DNA of 64,000 nt, from positions 1 through 64,000 of the forward strand of contig JBDHBX010000010.1 in assembly GCA_039592335.1 (NCBI GenBank), given 5' to 3'. The position numbers were made by a program, and so were the translations under genes. Below the pieces are notes generated by a model. The model saw only the letters and a program-made list of their open reading frames with translations. It had not been told where the DNA came from and made no database searches. Of this stretch, positions 34,556 to 44,182 are shown in pieces. Position 1 is the stretch's first letter; each line of letters begins with the position of its first letter. Source of the stretch: WVYX01 sp039592335. Its GTDB lineage: Bacteria; Gemmatimonadota; Gemmatimonadetes; Gemmatimonadales; GWC2-71-9.

Positions 34556-37027
34556 ATGAACGGCTACAACTTCACCGATCGAGTGCGGAAGGTCCTGCAG
34601 ATGGCTCGGGAAGAGGCGGCTCGGTTGCACCACGAGTACGTCGGCACCGAGCACATCCTGCTGGGCCTGATTCGCGAGGGCGAAGGCGTGGCAGCGGCGG
34701 TGCTCACCAATCTCAACGTCGACCTCGACGAGATCCAGCAGAAAATCGAGGAGACGGTCAAGAAGGGGAAAGCTCCTGCCCCAGAGGGCCCCGACCTGCC
34801 GTATACGTCACGCGCCAAGAAAGTCCTGGAGCTCGCCATGAGCGAGGCCCGGGAGCTCAACCATTCTTACGTCGGCACCGAGCACCTCCTGCTGGGCCTC
34901 CTGCGGGAGGAGAAGGGGATCGCCGCGCAGGTGCTGGCCGACGCCGGGGTCAACCTGGAACAGGCACGGGCGGAGACGCTGCGCCTGCTCGGTTCCGATA
35001 TGCCGTCCGGCGCCAAGGGCGGGGCCGTCCCGGGGACGCCGCGCTCGGAGAAGAAGTCGAAGACGCCGGCGCTGGATCACTTCTGCCGCGATCTCACCGC
35101 GCTGGCCGGCGAAGGGCAGCTCGATCCCACGATCGGCCGGACCCCCGAGATCGAGCGCGTGATCGAGGTCCTCTCCCGGCGGAAGAAGAACAACCCCGTG
35201 TTGATCGGCGAGGCAGGCGTGGGCAAGACGGCCATCGTCGAGGGGTTGGCGTCGCTGATCGCCGCCGGCAACAGCCCGGAGTCCCTCAAGAGCCACCGCG
35301 TGCTCGCGCTCGACATGGCGGCGGTCATTGCCGGCACCAAGTACCGCGGCCAGTTCGAGGAGCGCCTCAAGGCCGTCATGAACGAGATCGCGCAGAACAA
35401 GAACGTGATCCTGTTCATCGACGAGCTGCACACCCTCGTGGGCGCCGGTGCGGCGGAAGGGGCGATTGATGCATCCAATATGTTGAAGCCCGCCCTGGCT
35501 CGGGGCGAGCTCCAGTGTGTGGGAGCGTCGACGCTCAACGAGTACCGCAAGTACATCGAGAAGGACGGGGCACTCGAGCGCCGCTTCCAGACGGTCATCG
35601 TGGACCCGCCCACGATCGAGGAGACCATCGACATCCTAAAGGGCTTGCGGCAGCGCTACGAGGACCACCACAAGGTGATCATCCCCGACCAGGCGCTGGA
35701 CACGGCGGCCAAGTTGTCGGAGCGCTACATCACCGACCGGTTCCTGCCGGACAAGGCGATCGACGTGATCGACGAGGCGTCCGCGCGGGCCCGGCTCGCC
35801 GCGCAGGTGCCACCGCCGGAGGTCTCCGACCTCAAGGAGAAGCTCGAGGCAATCAACCGGGACAAGGAAGAGGCCGTCCGCGACCAGAACTTCGAGCGTG
35901 CGGCAGCGTTGCGCGACCAGGAGCGCGAGCTGCAGGGCGAGATCCGCAAGCGGCAGGAGGAGTGGGAGAAGGAACGGCAGCAGCACCGCCCGACCATCGA
36001 GGAGGAGGAGATCGCGTTCATCGTCTCGCGCTGGACCGGCATCCCGGTCACGCGGTTGCAGGAGGCGGAAACCCAGCGGCTGCTCCGCATGGAGGAGGAG
36101 GTGCACAAGTCGGTGGTGGGCCAGAACCAGGCCATCGACGCCATCTCCCGCGCGATCCGCCGCTCCCGCGCCGGCCTCAAGGATCCGCGCCGGCCAATCG
36201 GCTCGTTCGTCTTCTGCGGCCCCACGGGCGTCGGCAAGACCGAGCTGGCCCGGGCCCTCGCGCGCTTCCTGTTCGCGGACGAGCAGGCGCTCATCCGCGT
36301 CGACATGTCGGAGTACATGGAGAAGTTCAGCGTGAGCCGGCTCATCGGGGCGCCTCCGGGGTACGTGGGATATGAGGACTCGGGTGCGCTCACCAAGGCC
36401 GTGCGACGCAAGCCGTATTCGGTCGTGTTGCTCGACGAGATCGAGAAGGCGCACCCGGACGTGTTCAACATCCTGCTCCAGGTGCTCGACGAGGGTCACT
36501 TGACCGACAACTACGGCCGCAAGATCGACTTCAAGAACACGGTCGTGATCATGACCTCCAACATCGGTGGCCGGGATATCTCGAAAGGGAAGTCCATGGG
36601 ATTCGAGCAACCCGACGCGCAGGCCTCGTTCGAGCAGATGGAGCAGAAGGTACGCGACGAGGTGAACCGCGTGTTCAACCCGGAGTTCCTCAACCGGCTG
36701 GACGACACGATCGTGTTCCACGCGCTGAGCCGGGAGCACATCGGCCACATCGTGGACATCATGTTCGACCAGGTGCAGGAGCGGATCGCCCCCGACGGCT
36801 ACAGCCTCACGCGCACCGAGGCGGCCAACGCGTTCCTGGTGGACCACGGCTACGACGAGTCGTTCGGCGCCCGTCCGCTGAAGCGGGCGATTCAGCGCTT
36901 CGTCGAGGACCCGCTGTCCGACAAGATCCTGATGGGCGAATTCGCTCCCGGCGACGAGATCGAGATCGACGTGAGTCCGGACGGCGACAAGCTCGTGTTC
37001 AGCGCGCTCTCGGGGTCCAAGACCTGA
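34556..37027 (+). CDS. clpC: ATP-dependent Clp protease ATP-binding subunit ClpC
   Basis: An 823-residue AAA+ unfoldase. Two Clp-N repeats (about 1-145) precede AAA module 1 with Walker A GEAGVGKT (near 219), a middle coiled coil with a UVR-like segment (RDQNFERAAALRDQERELQ), and AAA module 2 with Walker A GPTGVGKT (near 558). Length and order match ClpC. It delivers substrates, including those tagged by McsB, to ClpP. It follows mcsB after 39 bases and is one base from bamA. Confidence 0.96.
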   Translation: MNGYNFTDRVRKVLQMAREEAARLHHEYVGTEHILLGLIREGEGVAAAVLTNLNVDLDEIQQKIEETVKKGKAPAPEGPDLPYTSRAKKVLELAMSEARELNHSYVGTEHLLLGLLREEKGIAAQVLADAGVNLEQARAETLRLLGSDMPSGAKGGAVPGTPRSEKKSKTPALDHFCRDLTALAGEGQLDPTIGRTPEIERVIEVLSRRKKNNPVLIGEAGVGKTAIVEGLASLIAAGNSPESLKSHRVLALDMAAVIAGTKYRGQFEERLKAVMNEIAQNKNVILFIDELHTLVGAGAAEGAIDASNMLKPALARGELQCVGASTLNEYRKYIEKDGALERRFQTVIVDPPTIEETIDILKGLRQRYEDHHKVIIPDQALDTAAKLSERYITDRFLPDKAIDVIDEASARARLAAQVPPPEVSDLKEKLEAINRDKEEAVRDQNFERAAALRDQERELQGEIRKRQEEWEKERQQHRPTIEEEEIAFIVSRWTGIPVTRLQEAETQRLLRMEEEVHKSVVGQNQAIDAISRAIRRSRAGLKDPRRPIGSFVFCGPTGVGKTELARALARFLFADEQALIRVDMSEYMEKFSVSRLIGAPPGYVGYEDSGALTKAVRRKPYSVVLLDEIEKAHPDVFNILLQVLDEGHLTDNYGRKIDFKNTVVIMTSNIGGRDISKGKSMGFEQPDAQASFEQMEQKVRDEVNRVFNPEFLNRLDDTIVFHALSREHIGHIVDIMFDQVQERIAPDGYSLTRTEAANAFLVDHGYDESFGARPLKRAIQRFVEDPLSDKILMGEFAPGDEIEIDVSPDGDKLVFSALSGSKT

Positions 37028-37028
37028 G

Positions 37029-39416
37029 ATGACCCGCGTCCTCGCCGCCGCGGGCTTGTCCCTGGCGCTGGCGCTTCCCGCCGCCGCCCAGGAGCCGGTG
37101 CAGGACATCTTCATCGACAGCATCGCGGTCGAGGGAAACGCCCGGGTGGCGCGGGGCACCGTGCTCGCGGCGGCGGGACTGCAGATCGGGGTGCCGGTGA
37201 CGTTCCGCGACCTGCAGCGCGCCATCCGCGCGCTGTACGCCACCGGACAGTTTACCGACGTGCGGGTCTACCAGGGCCGTGTCAACGACCGGGAGGTGCT
37301 CCGGCTCTCCGTCACCGAGCGACCGATGCTGACCGGCTGGTCGGTGCGGGGCGCTGACAAGGTGTCCGTGCGCAAGGTGCGCGGTCGGGTGCAGCTGCTG
37401 GCCGGGCGGCCCTACGATCCCGCGGTGGCCGCTCGCTCGCGGGCCGCGATCGACTCCCTCTACATCAAGGAGGGCTACTACGCCACCGCCGTGGGGACCC
37501 GCGAGTTCCCGCAGGAGGACGGCAGCCTCCAGCTGGTATTCGAGATCAACGAGGGTCGCCGGGTCACCATCTCGCAGGTCGTCATCGAGGGCAACGAGCA
37601 CCTCACCGACGACGACGTCGTGGCGGAGATGGCGGTGAGCCCCGAGGGCTTCTGGTGGTGGCGCAAAGGCGACTTCAGCGACCAGGATCTCGAGCGAGAC
37701 ATCCGCGAGCGAATCCCGATGTACTACGCCTCCGAGGGGTTCATCGATGCCCAGGTCGTGAGCGACACCCTCATCGTCAACGAGAACACCGGGAAGGGAC
37801 GCCTGGTGCTCCAGGTGAGCGAGGGCCGGCGCTACGAGGTGGGCGGCTTCGAGGTGGTGGGGAACCGCCAGTTCTCGGTCGAGCAGATCCGCAGGTTCTA
37901 CCCGTTCGACAAGCAGAGCAGCGGCTTTCTGGGCTTCGGCGGCGGGGACAGCGAAGGTCCGCGGTACTTCGCCCTGGACGAGTGGGATGCCGCGACCCAG
38001 CAGGTTCGCTCGCTCTACATGAACAACGGCTACATCTACGCGCAGGTGCAGCCAACGTTGGTGCGCCGGTCGGAGGCCGACGGGCGCAACGTCGTGGACC
38101 TGCGCTGGCAGATCGTCGAGCGGAACCCGGCGGTCGTCAACAAGGTGCTCATCCGCGGGAACACCACCACGCACGAGGACGTGATCCGGCGGGCCATCAC
38201 CGTCGTGCCGGGCGACGTGATGCGGCAGGACGCGCTGATCCAGTCGTACCAGCGTATCTCCAACCTCGGCTTCTTCGACCAGCCGCTACCGATTCCCGAC
38301 ACGGAGCAGGCGAACCAGCAGGGCGACGTCAACGTCATCTTCAACGTCAAGGAACGGCACACCGGCAACGTCAACTTCGGCGCTTCGGTGGGGCAGGGCA
38401 CGGGCGTGGGCGGGTTCATCGGGCTGGACGAGCCCAACCTCTTCGGCCAGGGCAAGCGGGTCGCCTTCCAGTGGCAGTTCGGCCGGAACATCAACAACTT
38501 CAACATCTCCTACAGCGACCCGGCCATCAAAGGCAGCCTGATCTCGGGGACAGTCACGCTGCATCGCTCCCGGCTGCGCTACACCGTCGCGGACCTCGGG
38601 CGCATCAACTCCCGCGGCGTCAGCGTGCAAGTGGGGTTCCCCTGGCGCAAGTCGCGCTTCACGCGGTTCATCGTCTCCTATACGCTGCAGCAGGACCAGT
38701 ACGATTCCCCAACGCTCGCGTCGCGCTTCGTGTGCGACGGCTGCGTGCTGTCAATGGTGTCGCTGAGCCTGGTACGCGACACGCGCATCGGCCTGCCGTT
38801 CCCCACGGGCGGCACGATGCACCGCTTCACTATCGGACAGGGCGGGGGCATTCTGGGCGGAAGCGGCGACTTCCGGCGGGCCACCTTCGAGGGCCGCTGG
38901 TTCACCCCGCTGGCCACACTCGGCGGGAGCAACCCCATGGCCGCACCCATGACGGTGGTGTTCGGGCTGCGCGCGCAGGTCGGCGGCGTGTGGGGAGACG
39001 CCGGCCCGCATTTCCGCCAGCTGTTTGCCATGGGCGGGGTGCAGTTCGGGATCCCGCTGCGGGGCTACGAGGAGTTCTCGATCACGCCACGCGGATTCGA
39101 CCCGCTCGCCGAGGGACAGGCAGCGAGTACCGTTGATGCGTTCGGCGGCGCCTATTTCGCGGGCGGCGCCGAGGTGGGCTTCCGGCTCAGCCAGTCCATG
39201 TACCTCGCGTTGTTCTACGACGCCGGGAACGTGTGGGCGGGTCCGCGGGAGCTCAACCCGACCAGGCTGTACCGGGGAGCCGGCATCGGCGCGAGTCTCA
39301 TCACGCCGTTGGGCCCGATCGGCATCGACTACGCCTACGCCTTCGATCGGGTCGACATCTTTGGGATTCCCAATCCGGGGTGGAAATTCCACTTCCGACT
39401 TGGAAACTTCTTCTAA
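37029..39416 (+). CDS. bamA: Outer-membrane protein assembly factor BamA
   Basis: A 795-residue protein with a signal peptide (residues 1-21, ending AAAQ), five POTRA repeats (about 25-430; for example SIAVEGNARVARGTVL and VVIEGNEHLTDDDV), and a C-terminal 16-strand barrel. The barrel contains the Omp85 signature near VRDTRIGLPFPTGG and ends in the strand FHFRLGNFF with a terminal Phe. It inserts beta-barrel proteins into the outer membrane. The gene order bamA-skp-lpxD-fabZ-lpxA-lpxB is the classical diderm arrangement. Confidence 0.96.
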   Translation: MTRVLAAAGLSLALALPAAAQEPVQDIFIDSIAVEGNARVARGTVLAAAGLQIGVPVTFRDLQRAIRALYATGQFTDVRVYQGRVNDREVLRLSVTERPMLTGWSVRGADKVSVRKVRGRVQLLAGRPYDPAVAARSRAAIDSLYIKEGYYATAVGTREFPQEDGSLQLVFEINEGRRVTISQVVIEGNEHLTDDDVVAEMAVSPEGFWWWRKGDFSDQDLERDIRERIPMYYASEGFIDAQVVSDTLIVNENTGKGRLVLQVSEGRRYEVGGFEVVGNRQFSVEQIRRFYPFDKQSSGFLGFGGGDSEGPRYFALDEWDAATQQVRSLYMNNGYIYAQVQPTLVRRSEADGRNVVDLRWQIVERNPAVVNKVLIRGNTTTHEDVIRRAITVVPGDVMRQDALIQSYQRISNLGFFDQPLPIPDTEQANQQGDVNVIFNVKERHTGNVNFGASVGQGTGVGGFIGLDEPNLFGQGKRVAFQWQFGRNINNFNISYSDPAIKGSLISGTVTLHRSRLRYTVADLGRINSRGVSVQVGFPWRKSRFTRFIVSYTLQQDQYDSPTLASRFVCDGCVLSMVSLSLVRDTRIGLPFPTGGTMHRFTIGQGGGILGGSGDFRRATFEGRWFTPLATLGGSNPMAAPMTVVFGLRAQVGGVWGDAGPHFRQLFAMGGVQFGIPLRGYEEFSITPRGFDPLAEGQAASTVDAFGGAYFAGGAEVGFRLSQSMYLALFYDAGNVWAGPRELNPTRLYRGAGIGASLITPLGPIGIDYAYAFDRVDIFGIPNPGWKFHFRLGNFF

Positions 39417-39448
39417 TCAAGCCTATGACCATGTACCTGGAGCGTAAG

Positions 39449-40000
39449 ATGGCTCGTTGGGGATTGGCCGCACTGGCCGTGTTGTTGGTGGTAGGGGTTG
39501 CTGCTCTGCCGGCATCCGATTCGAATGCCGCGGTCCAACAGGGGCCGGAGATCGCCTACGTGAGCACCGAGATCGTGCTACGGCAGACGCCGGGGTTCGC
39601 GGCGGCGGAGTCCACGTTCAACGCCGAGATGCTGGGCTACCAGACCGAAGTGCAGACCCTGCAGCAGACGCTCGACTCGGCGGTCAGCGCCTTCAACCAG
39701 CAGTCGATCGTGCTGTCGCCGACGGCGCGGCAGGAGAGGGCGGAGGAGCTGCGTGTACTGCAGCAGCAGCTCGAGCAGCGCACCAACCAGCTGCAGACAC
39801 AGGCGGCAACGCGGCAGCAGGAGCTGGTGGGACCGCTGGAGGAGCGCATTCAGGCCGTGATCGACGGCTTGCGCGCCGAGCGCAGCATTTCGCTCATATT
39901 CGATGTGTCGGCACCCGGCAGCAGCATCATCTCGGCCGATCCCGCGCTCGACATCACGCCGATCGTCGTGCAACGGCTGACCGGCGCAAGCGAACAGTAG
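39449..40000 (+). CDS. skp: Periplasmic chaperone Skp/OmpH family
   Basis: A 183-residue protein with a signal peptide (MARWGLAALAVLLVV, cut near SNAA) and a long alpha-helical coiled coil rich in Gln and Glu (about 65-140), the tentacle of Skp. The start at 39449 has a GGAG site; ATGs at 39431 and 39425 would only lengthen the signal region. It ferries unfolded outer-membrane proteins to BamA, whose gene precedes it. Confidence 0.9.
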   Translation: MARWGLAALAVLLVVGVAALPASDSNAAVQQGPEIAYVSTEIVLRQTPGFAAAESTFNAEMLGYQTEVQTLQQTLDSAVSAFNQQSIVLSPTARQERAEELRVLQQQLEQRTNQLQTQAATRQQELVGPLEERIQAVIDGLRAERSISLIFDVSAPGSSIISADPALDITPIVVQRLTGASEQ

Positions 40001-40007
40001 CGCTCGC

Positions 40008-41042
40008 GTGAGCGCCGGATCTGGTCTGACCGCCGGCCAGATCGCGGACCTGGTCGGCGGCGAGCTCGTTGGCCGGCACGATGTCATGATCGCCGGGGTG
40101 GCCCCCCTCGACCGGGCCGGCCCCGGCGACCTTGCTTTTCTTGTTTCGCCCCGGTACGAGCCGTACTTTGAGCGATCCTCCGCGGGTGCGGTGTTGCTCG
40201 GCCCCGGGTTTCGGGACCTGGCCGCCGGACCCGCGACGCGTATCATGGTAGCCGACCCGCTTCCGGCACTTGCTCGCGCCCTCGAGGCACTCTATCCCGC
40301 GGAACCGACCCGCTGGACGGTGCACCGCTCGGCGCACATCGGTCCAGGCGCACGGTGGCACGGCCGCATCGCGATCGGGTCCGGCGCGGTCCTGGGCCAC
40401 GACGTACGGCTGGGACACAACTGCGTCATCGGCGACCACGCACACCTCGAGGATGGAGTCGTGCTGGGCGACGACTGCCGCGTGGAGGCGCACGCCGTGG
40501 TGCACAGCGGCGCGGAGCTCGGCCACCGCGTGCTCGTCCGGGCGGGCGCGCGGGTCGGCGGCAAGGGCTTCGCGTTCGCCGAGACCGGCGACGGCCACGT
40601 CCCCATTCGGCACGTGGGACGCTGCGTGATCGGCGACGACGTCGAGATCGGGGCCAACACGACGGTCGACCGCGGAAGCGTGGACGACACCGTGGTGGGG
40701 TCCGGCACGAAGATCGACAACCTCGTGCAGGTCGCGCACAACGTGCGCATCGGCGCGCGCTGCATCGTCATGGCACAGGTGGGCATTGCGGGCAGCACGG
40801 TGGTCGAGGACGACGTCATGCTCGCTGGGCAGGCGGGCCTCGCCGACCACCTGACCGTGGGGCGCGGCGCCCGGGTCGCCGCGCAGAGCGGGGTGATCGG
40901 CGACATCGCCCCGGAAGACACGGTGTCCGGCTACCCCGCCCGCAGCCACCGCGCCGTGCTGCGGCAAGTGGCCGCGCTGGCACGCCTCACGCCGCTGGTC
41001 CCGTCCATCGAAAGGATGATTGCGCGCAATGACCCAAGCTAG
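40008..41042 (+). CDS. lpxD: UDP-3-O-acylglucosamine N-acyltransferase LpxD
   Basis: A 344-residue lipid A enzyme starting at GTG. An N-terminal uridine-binding domain (GVAPLDRAGPGDLAFL near 29-44) is followed by hexapeptide repeats of a left-handed beta-helix (about 110-300) with the catalytic His in VQVAHNVRIGARC. It adds the second 3-hydroxyacyl chain in lipid A synthesis. It overlaps lpxC-fabZ by 14 bases. Confidence 0.95.
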   Translation: MSAGSGLTAGQIADLVGGELVGRHDVMIAGVAPLDRAGPGDLAFLVSPRYEPYFERSSAGAVLLGPGFRDLAAGPATRIMVADPLPALARALEALYPAEPTRWTVHRSAHIGPGARWHGRIAIGSGAVLGHDVRLGHNCVIGDHAHLEDGVVLGDDCRVEAHAVVHSGAELGHRVLVRAGARVGGKGFAFAETGDGHVPIRHVGRCVIGDDVEIGANTTVDRGSVDDTVVGSGTKIDNLVQVAHNVRIGARCIVMAQVGIAGSTVVEDDVMLAGQAGLADHLTVGRGARVAAQSGVIGDIAPEDTVSGYPARSHRAVLRQVAALARLTPLVPSIERMIARNDPS

Positions 41043-42306
41043 ACGCTCCATCGCCAAGCCGGCGATCGTGCGGGGGACCGGCCTGCACACGGGGGCCGAT
41101 GTCACCGCGAAGCTGCTGCCGGCCGACGAGGGAACGGGCGTGCGCTTTCGCCGCACCGACCAGGATGCGCCGCTGGAGATCGCGGCGCTATTGGAGATGG
41201 TGAGCCAATCCGAGCGCCGCACCAGCCTGGGTGAGGGTGACCGCGTCGTCCATACCGTGGAGCATGTGATGGCGGCGGTCGCGGCGCATCAGATCGATGA
41301 TCTGGTGATCGAGCTGGACGGGCCCGAGCCGCCGGCGGGCGATGGCAGCGCGGCCCCGTACTTCCACGCCCTGGCCGACGCCGGCGTAACTGAGGTGGGG
41401 GGCGCGGCAACGGTCTATCGACCGAACGCACCCGTCGTCGTGCGGGAGGGCGAGGCGACGTACCTCGTAGCCCCGAGCGACCAGCTGCGCCTCACCGTGA
41501 CCATCGAGTGGGATCACCCTGCCATCGGGCGGCAATCGGGCGCGTACGACATCACGAGTGAGGCCTTCGAGCGCGAGCTCGCCGGCGCGCGCACCTTCGG
41601 CTTCGTCGCGGATGCCGACGCCCTCAGGGAGCAGGGGCTGGCCCTCGGGGCGTCGCCTGACAACACGATCGCGCTGTCCGACACCGGCGTCGAGGGCACC
41701 GAGCTGCGCTGGCCCGACGAGTTCGTGCGGCACAAGGCCGCGGACGTGCTGGGCGACCTCGCCCTCCTGGGTGGCCGTTTGGAGGCCGACGTGGTCGCGT
41801 TCCGTCCCAGCCACCGGGGCAATCTGGCGCTGGCACGCACCCTCAAGCGGGTCTCGGGGCTGAAGGCGCCGCCGGTCGCCGGCATCCAGGAGATCCTGGG
41901 GATCCTGCCGCACCGCTATCCCATCCTGCTGGTGGACCGGATCATCGAGCTGGTCCCCGGAGAGCGAATCGTCGGCATCAAGAACGTGACCTTCAACGAG
42001 CCGTTCTTCCAGGGCCATTTCCCCGGACACCCCGTCATGCCGGGGGTGCTCATCGTGGAGGCCATGGCGCAGACGGGCGGCATGATGCTGATGGACCAGA
42101 TCGGCGATCCGGAGAGCAAGGTCGTGTACTTCATGTCGATCGACAACGTGAAGTTCCGACGCCCGGTGGTCCCCGGAGATCAACTGCGCTTCGAACTCGA
42201 GATGCTCCAGTTCCGCGGCAAACGCTGTCGCATGCGCGGCGTTGGCTACGTGGACGGACAGCCGGCGGCCGAGGCCGAGTTCACGGCGGCGATCGTGGAT
42301 CGATGA
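41029..42306 (+). CDS. lpxC-fabZ: Bifunctional LpxC deacetylase / FabZ dehydratase fusion
   Basis: A 425-residue fusion. Residues about 5-275 are LpxC, the committed zinc-dependent deacetylase of lipid A synthesis: HTVEHVMAAV with Glu78 and His79, DGSAAPYF, and HKAADVLGDLALLG with the other zinc ligands. Residues about 285-425 are FabZ, the 3-hydroxyacyl-ACP dehydratase: PHRYPILLVDRI and the catalytic segment GHFPGHPVMPGVLIVEAM. The same fusion is known in Bacteroidota and Gemmatimonadota. It ties the branch point between fatty acid and lipid A synthesis on one chain. A TTG at 41020 is a less likely start. Confidence 0.95.
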   Translation: MTQARRSIAKPAIVRGTGLHTGADVTAKLLPADEGTGVRFRRTDQDAPLEIAALLEMVSQSERRTSLGEGDRVVHTVEHVMAAVAAHQIDDLVIELDGPEPPAGDGSAAPYFHALADAGVTEVGGAATVYRPNAPVVVREGEATYLVAPSDQLRLTVTIEWDHPAIGRQSGAYDITSEAFERELAGARTFGFVADADALREQGLALGASPDNTIALSDTGVEGTELRWPDEFVRHKAADVLGDLALLGGRLEADVVAFRPSHRGNLALARTLKRVSGLKAPPVAGIQEILGILPHRYPILLVDRIIELVPGERIVGIKNVTFNEPFFQGHFPGHPVMPGVLIVEAMAQTGGMMLMDQIGDPESKVVYFMSIDNVKFRRPVVPGDQLRFELEMLQFRGKRCRMRGVGYVDGQPAAEAEFTAAIVDR

Positions 42307-43079
42307 CGCCACGGTTCCATCCCACCGCGCTGATCGACCCTGACACGGAGATCGGAGCCGACGTCACGATCGGGCCCTACGCGGTGATCGGACCCCGCGT
42401 GACCGTGGGGGACGGCACCGCCATCGGCCCTCACGCGGTAATCCAGCAGGACACGCGGCTGGGGCGGCGCTGCACCGTGGGGGCCGGCGCCGTGCTGGGC
42501 GCCGATCCGCAGGACGTGAAGTACGAGGGTGAATCCACGTGGCTCGAGGTGGGCGACGAGACGACCATCCGGGAGTACTCCACGCTGCACCGTGGCACCG
42601 AAGCGCGCGGCAAGACCAGCGTCGGGCGGCGCTGCTTCCTGATGACCTACGTGCACGTGGCGCATGACTGCGTGCTGGAGGACGAGGTCACCATCGCCAA
42701 CGCGGTCCAGCTCTCGGGGCACGTCACGATCGAGGCACACGCCACCGTGAGCGGATTGAGTCCGGTTCACCAGTTCGTGCGGATCGGCACGTACGCGTAC
42801 GTGGGCGGGGGCTCCCGCGTTCCCCAGGATGTCCCACCCTACACGACCGCCGTAGGCAACCCGCTGAAGCTGTACGGCCTCAACACGGTGGGCCTCACAC
42901 GCGCCGGATTCTCCCCGGAGGTGCGTCTCGCACTCAAGCAGGCCTACCGCTTGCTGTTCAACTCCGACCTCGCCCGGTCGGAGGCCGTCGAGCTGGTGCG
43001 ACGCGAGCACGGTTCCGTCCCCGAAGCGCTGCGCCTGGCGGACTTCGTGGCGCACTCCGAGCGCGGAGTGCTCGTGTGA
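42303..43079 (+). CDS. lpxA: UDP-N-acetylglucosamine acyltransferase LpxA
   Basis: A 258-residue hexapeptide-repeat enzyme that starts lipid A synthesis. The N-terminal repeats (HPTALIDPDTEIGADVTIGP), the catalytic His in YVHVAHDCVLEDE (near 116-120) and the C-terminal helical segment (GLNTVGLTRAGFS) are typical. Length is normal. It overlaps lpxC-fabZ by four bases (ATGA) and lpxB by four. Confidence 0.96.
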   Translation: MTPRFHPTALIDPDTEIGADVTIGPYAVIGPRVTVGDGTAIGPHAVIQQDTRLGRRCTVGAGAVLGADPQDVKYEGESTWLEVGDETTIREYSTLHRGTEARGKTSVGRRCFLMTYVHVAHDCVLEDEVTIANAVQLSGHVTIEAHATVSGLSPVHQFVRIGTYAYVGGGSRVPQDVPPYTTAVGNPLKLYGLNTVGLTRAGFSPEVRLALKQAYRLLFNSDLARSEAVELVRREHGSVPEALRLADFVAHSERGVLV

Positions 43080-44182
43080 CACGCATCCTCGTCTCGGCGG
43101 GGGAGCCGTCGGGCGACGCCCACGCCGCCGCCGTGGTGGCGGCGCTCAAGCACACCACCCCCGAGTTGGACATCGAAGGTATCGGTGGCCCACTGATGGA
43201 GGCCGCAGGCGTGGAGCTGGTGGCGGGGATCGAGCAGCTTGCCGCCGTCGGGCTCGCCGAGGCGGTGCGGACCCTGCCGGCCCACTGGCAGCTGCTGGGA
43301 CGCCTCAAGCGGCGGCTGGCGAGCGGGCGCTACGACGCGGTGGTGGTCGTCGACTACCCGGGGTTCCACTTGCGACTCGCCGCCGCCGCCCAGGCGGCCG
43401 GCGTGCCGCTGCTCTACTACATCGCCCCGCAGGTGTGGGCCTGGGGCGGCTGGCGCCTGCGCCCCATCCGGGAGCGGGTGCAGGCGCTGGCGGTGATTCT
43501 CCCGTTCGAGGAGCAGTACTTCGGCGCGCACGGCATTCGCGCCACGTTCGTGGGCCACCCGCTGCTGGACCGGCCGGCGGGACCCTCGCGCGCGGCGGCG
43601 CGTCACACACTGGGTCTCGACCCCGAGCGGCCGGTGCTCACGGTCTGCCCGGGGAGCCGCTCCGCCGAGGTGACACGTCTGCTGCCCACCTTCCGTGCTG
43701 CGGTACGGCAGCTGCGGCGCAGCGTGCCGGGGCTCGAGGCCGTGCTGCTGGACGCGGCGGGGGTGGTGCGCGGGGAGGTACCCGAGTGCTCCGTGTGGCG
43801 GGGGGACAGCGCGACGCTGTTCGCCGCCGCCGACGCCGGCCTGTGCAAGTCCGGCACGACGACCCTGGAGGCCGCCCTCGCGGGCATGCCCATGGTGATC
43901 GCGTACCGGATGCATCCCGCCACCTTCGCCATCGCCCGGCGCGCGGTGCGCGTGCCGGACATCGGGCTGGTGAATCTGGTTGCGGGGCATCGGGTGGCTC
44001 CCGAGCTGGTGCAGCAGGCGGCTACGGCCGAGGCCCTGGCCCGAGCCGTGCATCCCCTCCTCGAGCGCGACGGCGAGGAAGCCGCGGCGCAACGCGCGGC
44101 GTTCGCGGCCATTCGAACCGCCATGGGACCTCCCGGCGCCGCGCGGCGGGTGGCGGAACTCGTGCGGGGCCTGGCCGCATGA
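43076..44182 (+). CDS. lpxB: Lipid A disaccharide synthase LpxB
   Basis: A 368-residue glycosyltransferase that joins lipid X and its UDP derivative. The N-terminal ILVSAGEPSGDAHAA, the IDYPGFHLRLA-like segment (VVVDYPGFHLRLAA), the YYIAPQVWAWGGWR motif and the sugar-nucleotide site SGTTTLEAALAGMPMVIAY are all clear. Translationally coupled to lpxA and to the acyltransferase gene by ATGA overlaps. Confidence 0.95.
   Translation: MTRILVSAGEPSGDAHAAAVVAALKHTTPELDIEGIGGPLMEAAGVELVAGIEQLAAVGLAEAVRTLPAHWQLLGRLKRRLASGRYDAVVVVDYPGFHLRLAAAAQAAGVPLLYYIAPQVWAWGGWRLRPIRERVQALAVILPFEEQYFGAHGIRATFVGHPLLDRPAGPSRAAARHTLGLDPERPVLTVCPGSRSAEVTRLLPTFRAAVRQLRRSVPGLEAVLLDAAGVVRGEVPECSVWRGDSATLFAAADAGLCKSGTTTLEAALAGMPMVIAYRMHPATFAIARRAVRVPDIGLVNLVAGHRVAPELVQQAATAEALARAVHPLLERDGEEAAAQRAAFAAIRTAMGPPGAARRVAELVRGLAA

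Noticed and set aside
35636..37243. A 535-residue open frame on the minus strand opposite clpC
   Set aside because: Antisense shadow of ClpC, with no domain and no ribosome site.
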